DNA from: Zoogloea sp041917255
GTDB taxonomy: Bacteria; Pseudomonadota; Gammaproteobacteria; Burkholderiales; Rhodocyclaceae
Length of the DNA stretch: 64,000 bases
Direction of reading: 5' to 3'
Assembly (NCBI GenBank): GCA_041917255.1
Contig: JAYRYA010000006.1
Span: forward strand, 62,001-126,000
The notes beneath the pieces were generated by a model. That model was not told the DNA's origin. It made no database searches and was given only the letters and a program-made list of their open reading frames with translations. The position numbers and the translations under genes are program-made. Positions 35,823-46,283 of this stretch are shown piece after piece. Numbering within the stretch: the first letter of the stretch is position 1; each line of letters begins with the position of its first letter.

Positions 35823-36764
35823 ATGACCCGCACCATCCGCTTTCTGGTCTATCCCGACTTTCAGATCCTCGACGCCGCCGGCCCCCTGTCGGCCTTCGAG
35901 GCCGCCAACGGCGCGGTGCCCGGCGCCTACGCGCTGCAGCTTGTTTCGCGGGATGGCGGCCTCGTGGCCAGCTCCGGCGGCATCCGCCTCGCCACCGAGG
36001 CGATGGACGACGCGCCGGACGCCGACACCCTCATCGTGGTGGGCGGCGACGGCGTGTATCCGGCCACCGGCTGCGCGGCCACGGTGGATTTCGTGGCCCG
36101 CAGCGGCGCCCGCCTGCGTCGGGTGGCGAGCGTGTGCTCCGGGGCTTTCCTGCTCGCTGCGGCCGGGCTGCTGGACGGCCGCCGGGCCACCACCCACTGG
36201 CAGCGCACGTCGGCCTTTGCCAAGCGTTTTCCGCAGGTGAAGCTGGAGGCCGACCGGATCTTCATCCGCGACGGCCAAGTGTGGACGTCCGCCGGCATCA
36301 GCGCCGGCATCGACCTGGCCCTGGCGCTGATCGGCGACGACCTGGGCGAAGCCGTGGCCCGCCACGCGGCACGCCAGCTGGTGGTGTATTACCGCCGCCC
36401 TGGCGGTCAGTCGCAGTTCTCCGAGCTGGCCGCCCTGCAGCCCGCCGACGGGCGCTTTGCGGCGCTGCTCGACCACATCCGCAGCCATCTGGACGAGCGG
36501 CTGGACGTGGATGCGCTGGCAGAGAAAGCGTGCATGAGCCCGCGCCATTTTTCACGGCGCTTCACGGCGGAGGTGGGGGTGTCGCCCGCGCGGGCGGTGG
36601 AGCGGCTGCGGGTCGAGGCCGCCGCGGCGCTGCTCGAGAGCAGCGGCGATTCGGTGCAGGCGGTGGCCCGGCGCTGCGGTTTCAGCGATCCGGAACGGAT
36701 GCGCCGGGCCTTCGTGAAGCTCCTGGGCGTGCCGCCGTCGGCCCGGCGGCGCGCTACAGGATGA
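35823..36764 (+). CDS. GlxA-type transcriptional regulator (DJ-1/PfpI domain plus AraC helix-turn-helix)
   Basis: 313 residues. The N-terminal amidase-like DJ-1/PfpI domain (IRFLVYPDFQILDAAGPLSAFEAAN, TLIVVGGDG, VASVCSGAFLLAAAGLLDGRRATTHW, TSAGISAGIDLALALI) keeps a Cys at the nucleophile elbow (SVCSGAF). The C-terminus has two AraC-type helix-turn-helices (DALAEKACMSPRHFSRRFTAEVGVSP; VQAVARRCGFSDPERMRRAF). Likely activator or repressor of the divergent MFS gene. It converges on rpe, 7 bases apart. Confidence 0.9.
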   Translation: MTRTIRFLVYPDFQILDAAGPLSAFEAANGAVPGAYALQLVSRDGGLVASSGGIRLATEAMDDAPDADTLIVVGGDGVYPATGCAATVDFVARSGARLRRVASVCSGAFLLAAAGLLDGRRATTHWQRTSAFAKRFPQVKLEADRIFIRDGQVWTSAGISAGIDLALALIGDDLGEAVARHAARQLVVYYRRPGGQSQFSELAALQPADGRFAALLDHIRSHLDERLDVDALAEKACMSPRHFSRRFTAEVGVSPARAVERLRVEAAAALLESSGDSVQAVARRCGFSDPERMRRAFVKLLGVPPSARRRATG

Positions 36765-36771
36765 AGCAGTA

Positions 36772-37461
36772 TCAGCCGGCCAGGGCCTGACGGAACTTGC
36801 CGATCACGGTGTCGTAGCGGTTCGGGTCGGTATCGCAGGGCGCGCCGAACACCGCCGAGCCCGCCACAAAGGTGTCGGCACCGGCGGCGGCGATCTGGGC
36901 GATGTTGTCCACCTTCACGCCACCATCCACTTCCAGCAGGATCTCACGACCGGTGCGGGCGGTGTAGGCGTCGATCTTGGCGCGGGCCTCGCGCAGCTTG
37001 TCGAGGGTGCCGGGAATGAAGGACTGGCCGCCGAACCCCGGGTTCACGCTCATCACCAGCACCACGTCGAGCTTGTCCATCACGTAGTCCATCCAGGTGA
37101 GCGGCGTGGCCGGGTTGAAGACCAGACCGGCCTTGCAGCCGCTGTCGCGGATCAGGCCGAGGGTGCGATCGACGTGCTCGGAGGCTTCGGGGTGGAAGGT
37201 GATGATGTCGGCGCCAGCCTTGGCAAAGTCGGGCACGATGCGGTCGACGGGCTTGACCATCAGATGCACGTCGATGGGCGCGGTGGTGTGGGGGCGGAGC
37301 GCCTCGCAGACCAGCGGACCGATGGTGAGGTTGGGCACGTAATGGTTGTCCATCACGTCGAAGTGAATCCAGTCGGCACCGGCGGCGATCACCTGGGTGA
37401 CCTCCTGGCCGAGTTTCGCGAAATCGGCGGAAAGCAGGCTGGGGGCGATGCGGTAGCTCAT
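36772..37461 (-). CDS. rpe: ribulose-phosphate 3-epimerase
   Basis: 229 residues, TIM barrel. Metal and substrate residues in IAPSLLSADFAKLG, WIHFDVMDNHYVPNLTIGP, IDVHLMVKP, ITFHPEASEH, VLVMSVNPGFGGQSF and LEVDGGVKVDN. It interconverts ribulose 5-phosphate and xylulose 5-phosphate. It would normally lie directly before gph; here the MFS/regulator pair intervenes. It is divergent from apaG. Confidence 0.96.
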   Translation of the reverse strand: MSYRIAPSLLSADFAKLGQEVTQVIAAGADWIHFDVMDNHYVPNLTIGPLVCEALRPHTTAPIDVHLMVKPVDRIVPDFAKAGADIITFHPEASEHVDRTLGLIRDSGCKAGLVFNPATPLTWMDYVMDKLDVVLVMSVNPGFGGQSFIPGTLDKLREARAKIDAYTARTGREILLEVDGGVKVDNIAQIAAAGADTFVAGSAVFGAPCDTDPNRYDTVIGKFRQALAG

Positions 37462-37608
37462 GGGGAAGGCCCGTTTACGGGTCGGTTGGCGGAGGGAGGC
37501 CGGCAGTTTACCGCCGCCCGGCAGTCGCGCCAATGTCACCAACGGTTGCAGGGCAACGACGATTGGGCTTCAATGAACAACCCCAACCCGAGCCCCCTGC
37601 CCGACACC

Positions 37609-37995
37609 ATGATTTCGACATCCAACCGGGACACCATTCAGGTGACCGCCGTCGCCCGTTTCATCCCAGAGCAGTCCGACGTTGACGCCAACCGCTACGT
37701 ATTCGCTTACCACATCACCATCCGCAATACCGGCAGCGTGACCGCCCAGCTCATCAGCCGCCACTGGATCATCACCGACGCCGAAGGCAAGGTGCAGGAA
37801 GTCCAGGGCTCCGGCGTGGTGGGCGAGCAACCGGTACTTCAGCCCGGCCAGCAGTTTGAATACACCAGCGGCTGCACCATCGACACCCCGGTGGGCACGA
37901 TGAAGGGCAGCTACCAGATGGTGGCCGGCGACGGCTCACGCTTCGATGCGCCCATCGCCGAATTCACGCTGGCGATGCCGCGCACCCTCCACTGA
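37609..37995 (+). CDS. apaG: ApaG (Co2+/Mg2+ efflux-linked protein)
   Basis: 128 residues from MISTSNRDT, close to the E. coli length of 125; an upstream ATG at 37573 would add 12 residues. Neither has a clear ribosome site. Family marks: ARFIPEQSDVDANRYVFAYHITIRNTGSVTAQLISRHWIITDAEGKVQEVQGSGVVGEQPVLQPGQQFEYTSGC, TPVGTMKGSY. The fold is fibronectin type III-like; the exact role is not known. It converges on the YjdF-like gene 3 bases away. Confidence 0.92.
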   Translation: MISTSNRDTIQVTAVARFIPEQSDVDANRYVFAYHITIRNTGSVTAQLISRHWIITDAEGKVQEVQGSGVVGEQPVLQPGQQFEYTSGCTIDTPVGTMKGSYQMVAGDGSRFDAPIAEFTLAMPRTLH

Positions 37996-37998
37996 GGC

Positions 37999-38631
37999 TC
38001 ACAGGGGCCGGCGCAGGCCGCCCAGCCGGTTGATCTGACGATCCTGCCAGCGCCCCAGCAACACCTGCCCCACGATGGCGCCGATGAGCGCCATCGCCAT
38101 GTCGCTCTGGGTGTCCCACGGGTCGCCTTGGGTGCCCAGGAAGGCATCCGCCCCCTGCCCCAGCGCTACCGCTGCTCCCCACTCGATGAGCTCGTAGAGC
38201 GCCGAGATCGCCAGGCAGATGCTGGTGACAATGTAGAACAGCCAGCCGCGCCCGCGCACCACGCGCAGCCGCAGCAGGATCTCCCGCGCCACCATTGCCG
38301 GCACCAGACCTTGCATGAAATGTCCGATGCGGTCGTAGGGGTTGCGATCCAGCGCCAGCACATCCTGCAGCCAGAAGCCGAAGGGCACTTTGGCGTAGGT
38401 CCAGGCGCCGCCGACGATCAGCACCAGCGCATGGGCGGCGATCAGCACCTGCAGCAGCAGCGTGAGCGGAAAGCGCCGGTGGGTGGCCACCAGCAGCGGT
38501 GCGGCGATCATCACCGGCGCGACCTCCATCCACCAGGTCGTGCGGTCGAAGGGCGCCAGGCCCGACCACACCAGCGCCACCCCGACGAGCCCTAGCAGCG
38601 CAACAGATACCCGATCCAGGTTGATCCTCAT
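37999..38631 (-). CDS. DUF2238 inner-membrane protein (YjdF-like)
   Basis: 210 residues, about six hydrophobic segments. Conserved stretches: NPYDRIGHFMQGLVPAMVAREILLR, SICLAISALYELIEWGAA and GTQGDPWDTQSDMAMALIGAI. Acidic and His residues inside membrane segments (DRIGHF, YELIEW, DTQSDM) suggest metal binding or transport but the function is unknown. It is a single gene. Confidence 0.88.
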   Translation of the reverse strand: MRINLDRVSVALLGLVGVALVWSGLAPFDRTTWWMEVAPVMIAAPLLVATHRRFPLTLLLQVLIAAHALVLIVGGAWTYAKVPFGFWLQDVLALDRNPYDRIGHFMQGLVPAMVAREILLRLRVVRGRGWLFYIVTSICLAISALYELIEWGAAVALGQGADAFLGTQGDPWDTQSDMAMALIGAIVGQVLLGRWQDRQINRLGGLRRPL

Positions 38632-38757
38632 GGAATGATCCGATACAAAAAAATCCTCGAGAGGGGTAAAAGAAATCGGTCGGCATGTCGTTAAGAGCGT
38701 ACTCAGGGAAACGACCGGCTGACGACTGCCAGCCCAAAAATACGGAGACGAGAAACC

Positions 38758-39882
38758 ATGTGGTTAAACGGCAAGCAACGCCGTCAGCTGGAAACCGAAC
38801 TTCAGGCTGCCCTGTCCCGCGAGGAGGGCCTGAAGACCGAGATCGCCGCACTTCGGGACGAGATCACCATGCTGCAGCAATCCCGCACCGAAAACCAGCA
38901 GGCCGCAACCGGCCAGCTCGCCGTGATCGAACGCATGAGCGCCTTCGGCAGCTCGCTCGCCAATGCCCAGGGCAGCCTCGCCGAGATGGCCAGCCTGCTG
39001 CGCGCCGAGAAGGAGAAGGCCATCGAGGCCGCCCACGTCTCCCACGCCAGCGGCCAGGCCACCACCGAGATCGCCCAGAGCCTGTCACACCTGGCTGCCG
39101 AATCCGAAGTCTCCGCCCATCAGGTGGAAACCCTGGCCCAGCGGGCGGACGAGATCGGCGCCATCGTCAAGCTGATCCACGACGTGGCCGACCAGACCAA
39201 CCTGCTCGCCCTCAACGCGGCCATCGAGGCCGCCCGCGCGGGCGAAGCCGGGCGCGGCTTTGCAGTGGTGGCCGATGAGGTACGCAAGCTTGCCGAACGC
39301 ACCTCCACCGCCACACGCGACATCTCGACCCTCGTCACGCGCATCCGCGACGACTCCACCTGCGCCCGCGACAGCATGGAAACCCTGGCCCGCACAGCCA
39401 GCGAGTTCAGCGCCCGCGGCCAGACCGCCACCGGCGACATGCAGCGCCTGATGACCCTCTCGGGCGCCATGGAAGGCGTGATCGCCGGCAGCGCCATGAA
39501 GAGCTTCGTGGAGGTTGCCAAGATCGATCACATTGTCTTCAAGTTCCGGATCTATCTGGCCATCTTCGACATGCTCGACCTGAAGGCAGGCGAAGTGTCC
39601 AGCCACACCGCCTGCCGTCTCGGCAAGTGGTACTACGAAGGCGAAGGCCACGCCTGCTTCAGCAAATTGCCCGGCTACCGGGAGATCGAACCGCCCCACA
39701 TCCGCGTCCACAGCGCCGGCATCGCCGCCCTCGAAGCCAAGGCGGCCGGCGACCAGCGCGCACTCCTGCGCCACCTGGACGAGATGGAGAATGCCTCGAT
39801 GCAGGTGCTCGCGCACCTTCAGACGATGGGCGAGTCCGCCGTGGACGATCTCGCCTTGCTCTGCCACGAGCACACACATTGA
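38758..39882 (+). CDS. soluble methyl-accepting chemotaxis protein with CZB zinc-binding domain
   Basis: 374 residues with no membrane segment. An N-terminal coiled coil, the signalling tip IGAIVKLIHDVADQTNLLALNAAIEAARAGEAGRGFAVVADEVRKLAERT, then a CZB domain with the zinc residues in KIDHIVFKFRIY, HTACRLGKWYYEGEGHACF and EPPHIRVH. CZB chemoreceptors are cytoplasmic and respond to zinc or hypochlorous-acid-type oxidation of the zinc Cys. No sensory domain precedes the coiled coil, so the CZB domain is probably the only sensor. Confidence 0.92.
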   Translation: MWLNGKQRRQLETELQAALSREEGLKTEIAALRDEITMLQQSRTENQQAATGQLAVIERMSAFGSSLANAQGSLAEMASLLRAEKEKAIEAAHVSHASGQATTEIAQSLSHLAAESEVSAHQVETLAQRADEIGAIVKLIHDVADQTNLLALNAAIEAARAGEAGRGFAVVADEVRKLAERTSTATRDISTLVTRIRDDSTCARDSMETLARTASEFSARGQTATGDMQRLMTLSGAMEGVIAGSAMKSFVEVAKIDHIVFKFRIYLAIFDMLDLKAGEVSSHTACRLGKWYYEGEGHACFSKLPGYREIEPPHIRVHSAGIAALEAKAAGDQRALLRHLDEMENASMQVLAHLQTMGESAVDDLALLCHEHTH

Positions 39883-39915
39883 CGCCTCGGCCCTGGCCGC
39901 CCAGAATCGGGCGCC

Positions 39916-40539
39916 ATGCCAAGCCTTGACACCCTCCTCGCCTTTCTCGGCATCTCGGTACTGATCACGCTCGCGCCGGGGCCAGACAACCTGATGGTCA
40001 TCGGCCAGAGCCTGGCCCGAGGCCGCCGCGCGGGGCTGGCCTTCGGGCTCGGCTGCGCCGCCGGGTGCATCACCCACATCGCCTGGGCCACCCTCGGAGT
40101 GGCAGCGCTGATCCGCGCATCCAGCGGGCTGTTCGCCGCCTTCAAGCTGGCAGGCGCGGCCTGGCTGGTGTGGCTCGGCATCCAGGCCCTGCGGAGCGGC
40201 GGCACGCTCGCCCCGACGGCCGGCAGCCCGCCGCGTCCGTGGCAGCGGGATGTTGCCCGGGGCTTTATCGCCAACGCGCTCAATCCAAAGGTCGGCCTGT
40301 TCTTCCTGGCCTTCCTGCCCCAGTTTACCGATCCGACGAAAGGCAGCGTATCCGCGCAGATGCTCGTCCTGGGCCTCATCTTCATCGCCCAGACCATCGT
40401 GATCTTCGGTTCGATGGCCTTCGCTGCGGGCACCATCGGTCGCCTGCTCGCCCGCCGCCCGCGCCTTGGCCCCTGGCTCGACCGGCTGTGCGGCCTGCTG
40501 TTCATCGGGCTGGCAGTGAGGTTGGCGAGGGAGGGGTAA
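39916..40539 (+). CDS. LysE/RhtB family amino-acid exporter
   Basis: 207 residues, six hydrophobic segments. N-terminal LGISVLITLAPGPDNLMVIGQSLARGRRAGLAFGLGCAAG is the family signature, with FIANALNPKVGLFFLAFLPQF in the middle. It exports small neutral or basic amino acids, or homoserine lactone-like compounds; the exact substrate is unknown. It starts 33 bases after the chemoreceptor gene. Confidence 0.9.
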   Translation: MPSLDTLLAFLGISVLITLAPGPDNLMVIGQSLARGRRAGLAFGLGCAAGCITHIAWATLGVAALIRASSGLFAAFKLAGAAWLVWLGIQALRSGGTLAPTAGSPPRPWQRDVARGFIANALNPKVGLFFLAFLPQFTDPTKGSVSAQMLVLGLIFIAQTIVIFGSMAFAAGTIGRLLARRPRLGPWLDRLCGLLFIGLAVRLAREG

Positions 40540-40653
40540 GGCGGCCGCACCCGGCCTTTCTGCTTCCTTCCGCCCCGTCCCACACCCCATCGCCCGCGCA
40601 CCCTCGACCTGCAAAGCCCTCCTAACTCCTCACTCCGGACTCCTCACCGCCCC

Positions 40654-42456
40654 ATGCGTCGTTCCCCTTCCGGCCCTCCTCCCGCCCCCGCCACCGGCGA
40701 ACGCCACGACTGGCAGACCATCAAGAAGCTGCTGCCCTACCTGTGGGCCTACAAATGGCGGGTGATGTTCGCCCTGAGTTGCCTGATCGGCGCCAAGTTT
40801 GCCAACGTGGCGGTGCCCCTGGTGTTCAAGCAGCTGGTGGATGGGCTGGACATCTCCCGGGAGCAGGCCTTCATCGTGGTGCCCGCAGCGCTGCTGGTGG
40901 CCTACGGGGCCCTGCGCTTTTCCACCTCGGCCCTCACCGAACTTCGCGAGCTGGTGTTCGCCAGGGTGACGCAAGAGGCCGTGCGGGAGATCTCGCTGCA
41001 GGTGTTCCGCCACCTGCACGCCCTGTCGCTGCGCTTCCATCTTGAGCGTCAGACCGGCGGCCTGACCCGCGACATCGAGCGTGGCACCCGCTCCATCGGC
41101 TCGCTGATCAGCTACACCCTGTATTCGATCCTCCCCACCTTCGTCGAGATCGGGCTGGTGGTGGGCATCCTGCTGGTGAAGTACGAACCCAGCTTCGCGC
41201 TCATCACGGTGTTCACCCTCACGCTCTACGTCACCTTCACCTTCAAGATCACCAACTGGCGTACCGCGCTGCGCCGCCAGGCCAACGAGCTGGATTCCGC
41301 CGCCAATGCCCGGGCCATCGACAGTCTCATCAACTTCGAGACGGTGAAGTACTTCAACAACGAAGCCTTCGAAACCCGCCGCTACGACACCGAGCTGGCC
41401 AAGTGGACCGCTGCCCAGATCAAGAACCAGAAATCCCTGTCACTGCTCAACGTGGGCCAGGCGGCGATCATCGCCTGCGGCGTCACCGCGATGATGTGGC
41501 GCGCGGCGGTGGGCGTGGCCGACGGGCGGATGACCCTCGGCGACCTGGTGCTGGTCAATGCCTTCCTGATCCAGCTCTACATCCCCCTCAACTTCCTGGG
41601 TGTGCTGTACCGGGAGATCCGCCAGGCCCTCACCGATATCGAGCGCATGTTCGGCCTGATGGGCACCCACCGCGAGGTGGCCGATGCGCCCGACGCCAGG
41701 CCCCTCGCCCGTGGCCCCGCCGACGTGCGCTTCGAGCACGTCGGTTTTGCCTACGACCCGGCCCGGCAGATCCTCCATGACGTGGATTTCGCCATCCCCG
41801 CCGGACACACCGTGGCGGTGGTCGGCCACTCCGGCTCTGGAAAATCCACACTGGCGCGGCTACTGTTCCGCTTCTACGACGTTCAGGGCGGTGCAGTGAC
41901 GATCAACGGCCAGGACATCCGCCAGCTCACCCAGGACAGCCTGCGCGCCGCCATCGGCATCGTTCCGCAGGATACCGTGCTGTTCAACGACACCCTGTTC
42001 TACAACATCCAGTACGGCCGCCCCGACGCCACCGGCGACGAGGTGAAAGCGGCTGCCCGCGCCGCCCAGCTGGAAAGCTTCATCGCCCGCCTGCCCGACG
42101 GCTGGGAGACCCGCGTGGGCGAGCGCGGTCTCAAGCTCTCCGGCGGCGAGAAGCAGCGCGTCGCTATCGCCCGCACCCTGCTCAAGAACCCCGACATCCT
42201 GATCTTCGACGAAGCCACCTCGGCGCTGGATTCGCAAACCGAGAAGGCCATCCAGGCCCAGCTCGACGCCGCAGCCCAGGGCCGCACCACACTGGTCATC
42301 GCCCACCGGCTGTCCACGGTGATGAACGCCGACGAGATCATCGTGCTCGACCAGGGCCACATCGTCGAGCGCGGCCATCACGCCGACCTGCTCGCCAGGG
42401 GCGGCGCCTACGCCCGCATGTGGCAGCTGCAGGAAGACGCCAGCATCGAAGCCTGA
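40654..42456 (+). CDS. Atm1/ABCB7-type ABC exporter
   Basis: 600 residues, one permease domain fused to one ATPase. The permease matches Atm1 relatives (GGLTRDIERGTRSIGSLISYTLYSILPTFVEIGLV, NFETVKYFNNEAFETRRYD). ATPase: Walker A GHSGSGKST (about 390), Q-loop IVPQDTVLFNDT, signature LSGGEKQRVAIARTL (about 495), Walker B ILIFDEATSALD and IAHRLSTV. Bacterial Atm1 exports glutathione-linked metals or persulfides and protects against heavy metals. It works as a homodimer in the inner membrane. Confidence 0.92.
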   Translation: MRRSPSGPPPAPATGERHDWQTIKKLLPYLWAYKWRVMFALSCLIGAKFANVAVPLVFKQLVDGLDISREQAFIVVPAALLVAYGALRFSTSALTELRELVFARVTQEAVREISLQVFRHLHALSLRFHLERQTGGLTRDIERGTRSIGSLISYTLYSILPTFVEIGLVVGILLVKYEPSFALITVFTLTLYVTFTFKITNWRTALRRQANELDSAANARAIDSLINFETVKYFNNEAFETRRYDTELAKWTAAQIKNQKSLSLLNVGQAAIIACGVTAMMWRAAVGVADGRMTLGDLVLVNAFLIQLYIPLNFLGVLYREIRQALTDIERMFGLMGTHREVADAPDARPLARGPADVRFEHVGFAYDPARQILHDVDFAIPAGHTVAVVGHSGSGKSTLARLLFRFYDVQGGAVTINGQDIRQLTQDSLRAAIGIVPQDTVLFNDTLFYNIQYGRPDATGDEVKAAARAAQLESFIARLPDGWETRVGERGLKLSGGEKQRVAIARTLLKNPDILIFDEATSALDSQTEKAIQAQLDAAAQGRTTLVIAHRLSTVMNADEIIVLDQGHIVERGHHADLLARGGAYARMWQLQEDASIEA

Positions 42457-42791
42457 AACCGTCGCGCCGGTTCAGGCTGGCTGAAGGCTTTATTTTCGGT
42501 GGTGCGCGTTCCCGTCGGGTATCCGGTCTTGGACAGCTTTCGCGACAGGCCGGGGCGCGTGGCGCGGCCCCGTAAGCCACCTGCGCAGCGGCAGCTCAAG
42601 AACGTCCAGGAATTGGCCGCTATTGGCCTTGGGGTGCCGTTTCAGGTGGGCCTTTTGGTCCTGTGCCCGGCAACCTTTTGGCTGATTCGGCGTTTGGCCT
42701 GTGGCTGCTGATCTTCGTGTCGGGGATCGGGACCAACGGCCGACGCTGGGCTCAGCGCGGAGATGAAGCTTGACCGACGGGAGCCAGTTGC
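42457..42791. other. 335-base intergenic region
   Basis: No convincing gene. A weak hairpin (TTCAG-loop-CTGAA, 42471-42485) followed by T-rich TTTATTTT may end the ABC exporter transcript. Short frames on both strands are Arg/Pro-rich and unlike their neighbours in codon use. The CheY-like gene's ribosome site GGGAG lies at the far end. Confidence 0.5.
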
Positions 42792-43181
42792 ATGAACAAG
42801 GCAGCACGACGCGTTCTGGTGGTTGATGACATGGCATCCATACGGAGTGTCGTGATGGCGCTGCTGAAGAGCGAGGGTTACGAGGCCTTCGGTGCAGGCA
42901 ACGGGCAGGCGGCCCTCGACCTGCTCTCGAAGAAGCCATTCGATCTGGTGCTGAGCGACTGGAACATGCCGGAGATGAACGGCAGCGAGTTCGTCCAGCG
43001 CATCCGCGCCACCAACAAGGCGTTGCCGATCATCATGGTGACCGCCGAACGCGACCCCGGGCGGGTGATGGAGCTGCGTGACCTGGGGGTGAATGGTTAT
43101 CTCATCAAACCCTTCAAGCCGGCGGCGCTGATGGCGGTGCTGGACAAGCTGTTTCCGCCAGGCTCGAAGAACGCCGCGTAG
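42792..43181 (+). CDS. single-domain CheY-like response regulator
   Basis: 129 residues, receiver domain only: acidic pocket LVVDDMASIR, phospho-acceptor D56 in LVLSDWNMPEMNG, Thr in IIMVTAERD and Lys in YLIKPFKPAAL. Close in form to CheY. No kinase gene is next to it; the CZB chemoreceptor lies about 3 kb upstream. GGGAG precedes the start and a terminator follows. Confidence 0.9.
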   Translation: MNKAARRVLVVDDMASIRSVVMALLKSEGYEAFGAGNGQAALDLLSKKPFDLVLSDWNMPEMNGSEFVQRIRATNKALPIIMVTAERDPGRVMELRDLGVNGYLIKPFKPAALMAVLDKLFPPGSKNAA

Positions 43182-43201
43182 GCATCTCAGCTTGAAAGAC
43201 G

Positions 43202-43232
43202 AAGGGCGCGCACCCTGCGGTACGCGCCCTTT
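43202..43232 (+). terminator. terminator after the CheY-like gene
   Basis: Perfect 9-bp stem (43202-43210 with 43223-43231) ending in a short T run, 20 bases after the stop and before the convergent gpmI. Confidence 0.65.
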
Positions 43233-43263
43233 CACTTTGTAGCCAGACTGCGGCCGACAAGGC

Positions 43264-44904
<1,641 letters not shown>

Positions 44905-44997
44905 GGCGGTTCCTGGAGATTGAATTCGGGGCCGAAGGCCGGGCACACCCGGACGGCATCCGGCAAGCCCGCTATTTTCCCGCAAATCGCGAAGCGC

Positions 44998-45816
44998 TTA
45001 CAGCCTTGTGTGCATGGCGGTGCGATGCCCTGCACGGAGCGGACGGAACTGGCGGGTGTCGCGGTAGTAAACCGGGGAGTCGCTGTCGGGCGTCACGCCG
45101 GGCACGCCGAGTAGCGGCAGCGGAAAGAGATCGGCCTTGCCGAAGGCTTGTCGGGTGAGGCGATCCGCCAGCCAGGCATCGGTTTCGCGCTGGCGCTCGG
45201 CATCGGGCAGATACAGCCAGCCGGGCTCGACGACCCGGTACAGCGCCTTGGCACACAGGCCGACGAAGGGCGCGCGGAGCTGGTCCCAGCTGCCGTGGCC
45301 GAAGATCAGGAAGCGGGTGGTCTCAGAAAGGCGCTGGCGGTAACGCCAGAACGCGGCTTCCCATTCGTGGCCAGCGAGGAGCGCAGGGATTGCCGGATCG
45401 GACGACACGACCAGGATGCCGCATTCATCGAACTGGGTGAGCGCGTCGCGCAGGGCGCCGCGGCCGGACAGGCCAGCGTCGCGTCGCGCCTGCTGCTCGC
45501 GCAGGTGCAGTGCGTTGCAGGCAGCCTTGCTCGTGGGCCACACGCACCACGCCAGGGCGTTGAAGAAGTCGTGCCAGTTGTCGGCGCGGGTCGGCACCTG
45601 GCCGGTGGCGTGGATGTGCTGCTCGTAGGCGATGTCGCCCTCTGGCGGCAGGGTGAAGCGGATCGGCATGCCGGAGCCGGCGCGGGCAGCGGGCGCGAAG
45701 TCTTCGAGCAGCGCACTGAGCGCAGCAGCGTCGGGAAGATGTTCGAAAGGAAACCGGGCCAGCAGCCCGGTGACGGGCTCAAACAGCGGAAGGCCGGCCA
45801 GCGCCGCCGGGCTCAT
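44998..45816 (-). CDS. DUF3025 protein
   Basis: 272 residues, soluble. Conserved stretches: DNWHDFFNALAWCVWPTSKAACNALHLREQQ, RGALRDALTQFDECGILVVSSDP, RFLIFGHGSWDQLRAPFVGLCAKAL and PLPLLGVPGVTPDSDSPVYYRDTRQFRP. The many conserved W, H, N and D residues suggest an enzyme but none is known. Its ATG overlaps the stop of the lipoprotein gene (ATGA), and both follow pyrC, so the three form an operon. Confidence 0.88.
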   Translation of the reverse strand: MSPAALAGLPLFEPVTGLLARFPFEHLPDAAALSALLEDFAPAARAGSGMPIRFTLPPEGDIAYEQHIHATGQVPTRADNWHDFFNALAWCVWPTSKAACNALHLREQQARRDAGLSGRGALRDALTQFDECGILVVSSDPAIPALLAGHEWEAAFWRYRQRLSETTRFLIFGHGSWDQLRAPFVGLCAKALYRVVEPGWLYLPDAERQRETDAWLADRLTRQAFGKADLFPLPLLGVPGVTPDSDSPVYYRDTRQFRPLRAGHRTAMHTRL

Positions 45817-46259
45817 TCGCCAGCCGGCTTGATCGGCGTGGCAGGCTTGTCGGCGGCGACGAACTGCAGGCGGTCGGCCTTGCGGGTGAAGGTGCCGACC
45901 ATCCGGCCGGGCGGTTCGGCGGGGGCGTCCTTCCAGACCTGAAACTCGCAGCGCTCGGTGCTGGCGAGATACCAGTTCTTTCCCTGCTTGAGCGCCCACA
46001 GCATGTCGCCCGCCTCGAAAACCTCCATCTTCACGCTGCCTGACACACCGGACTTGATGCTGTAGCGGCGCAGGCAGCTGGGCATCCGCGAGACGACGAC
46101 AGCCTGACTGACCTCATCGTCCCAGAAGAACTGCTGCTCGCGGACGAGGGAGATCGACTGGTCACGTCCGTCGATGAGAAAGGCGGCGCCCTCATATTCG
46201 CAAGCCGCGAGCAACGGCAGGAGGGCAAGGATCAACAGTCGCTTAGAAATCGGACGCAT
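45813..46259 (-). CDS. small lipoprotein, function unknown
   Basis: 148 residues with a type II signal: basic start MRPISKR, hydrophobic run and lipobox LLAAC. The mature part is soluble and has three further Cys or aromatic patches (FFWDDEVSQAVVVSRMPSCLRRYSI, WALKQGKNWYLASTERCEFQVWK). No family is recognised. It starts 24 bases after pyrC and overlaps the DUF3025 gene. Confidence 0.8.
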   Translation of the reverse strand: MRPISKRLLILALLPLLAACEYEGAAFLIDGRDQSISLVREQQFFWDDEVSQAVVVSRMPSCLRRYSIKSGVSGSVKMEVFEAGDMLWALKQGKNWYLASTERCEFQVWKDAPAEPPGRMVGTFTRKADRLQFVAADKPATPIKPAGE

Positions 46260-46283
46260 CGTCAAATCGGGAGCGGATTCGGG

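Noticed and set aside
42457..42791. Short frames on both strands between the ABC exporter and the CheY-like gene
   Set aside because: No ribosome site, no recognisable domain and low-complexity Arg/Pro-rich products; kept only as an intergenic region.
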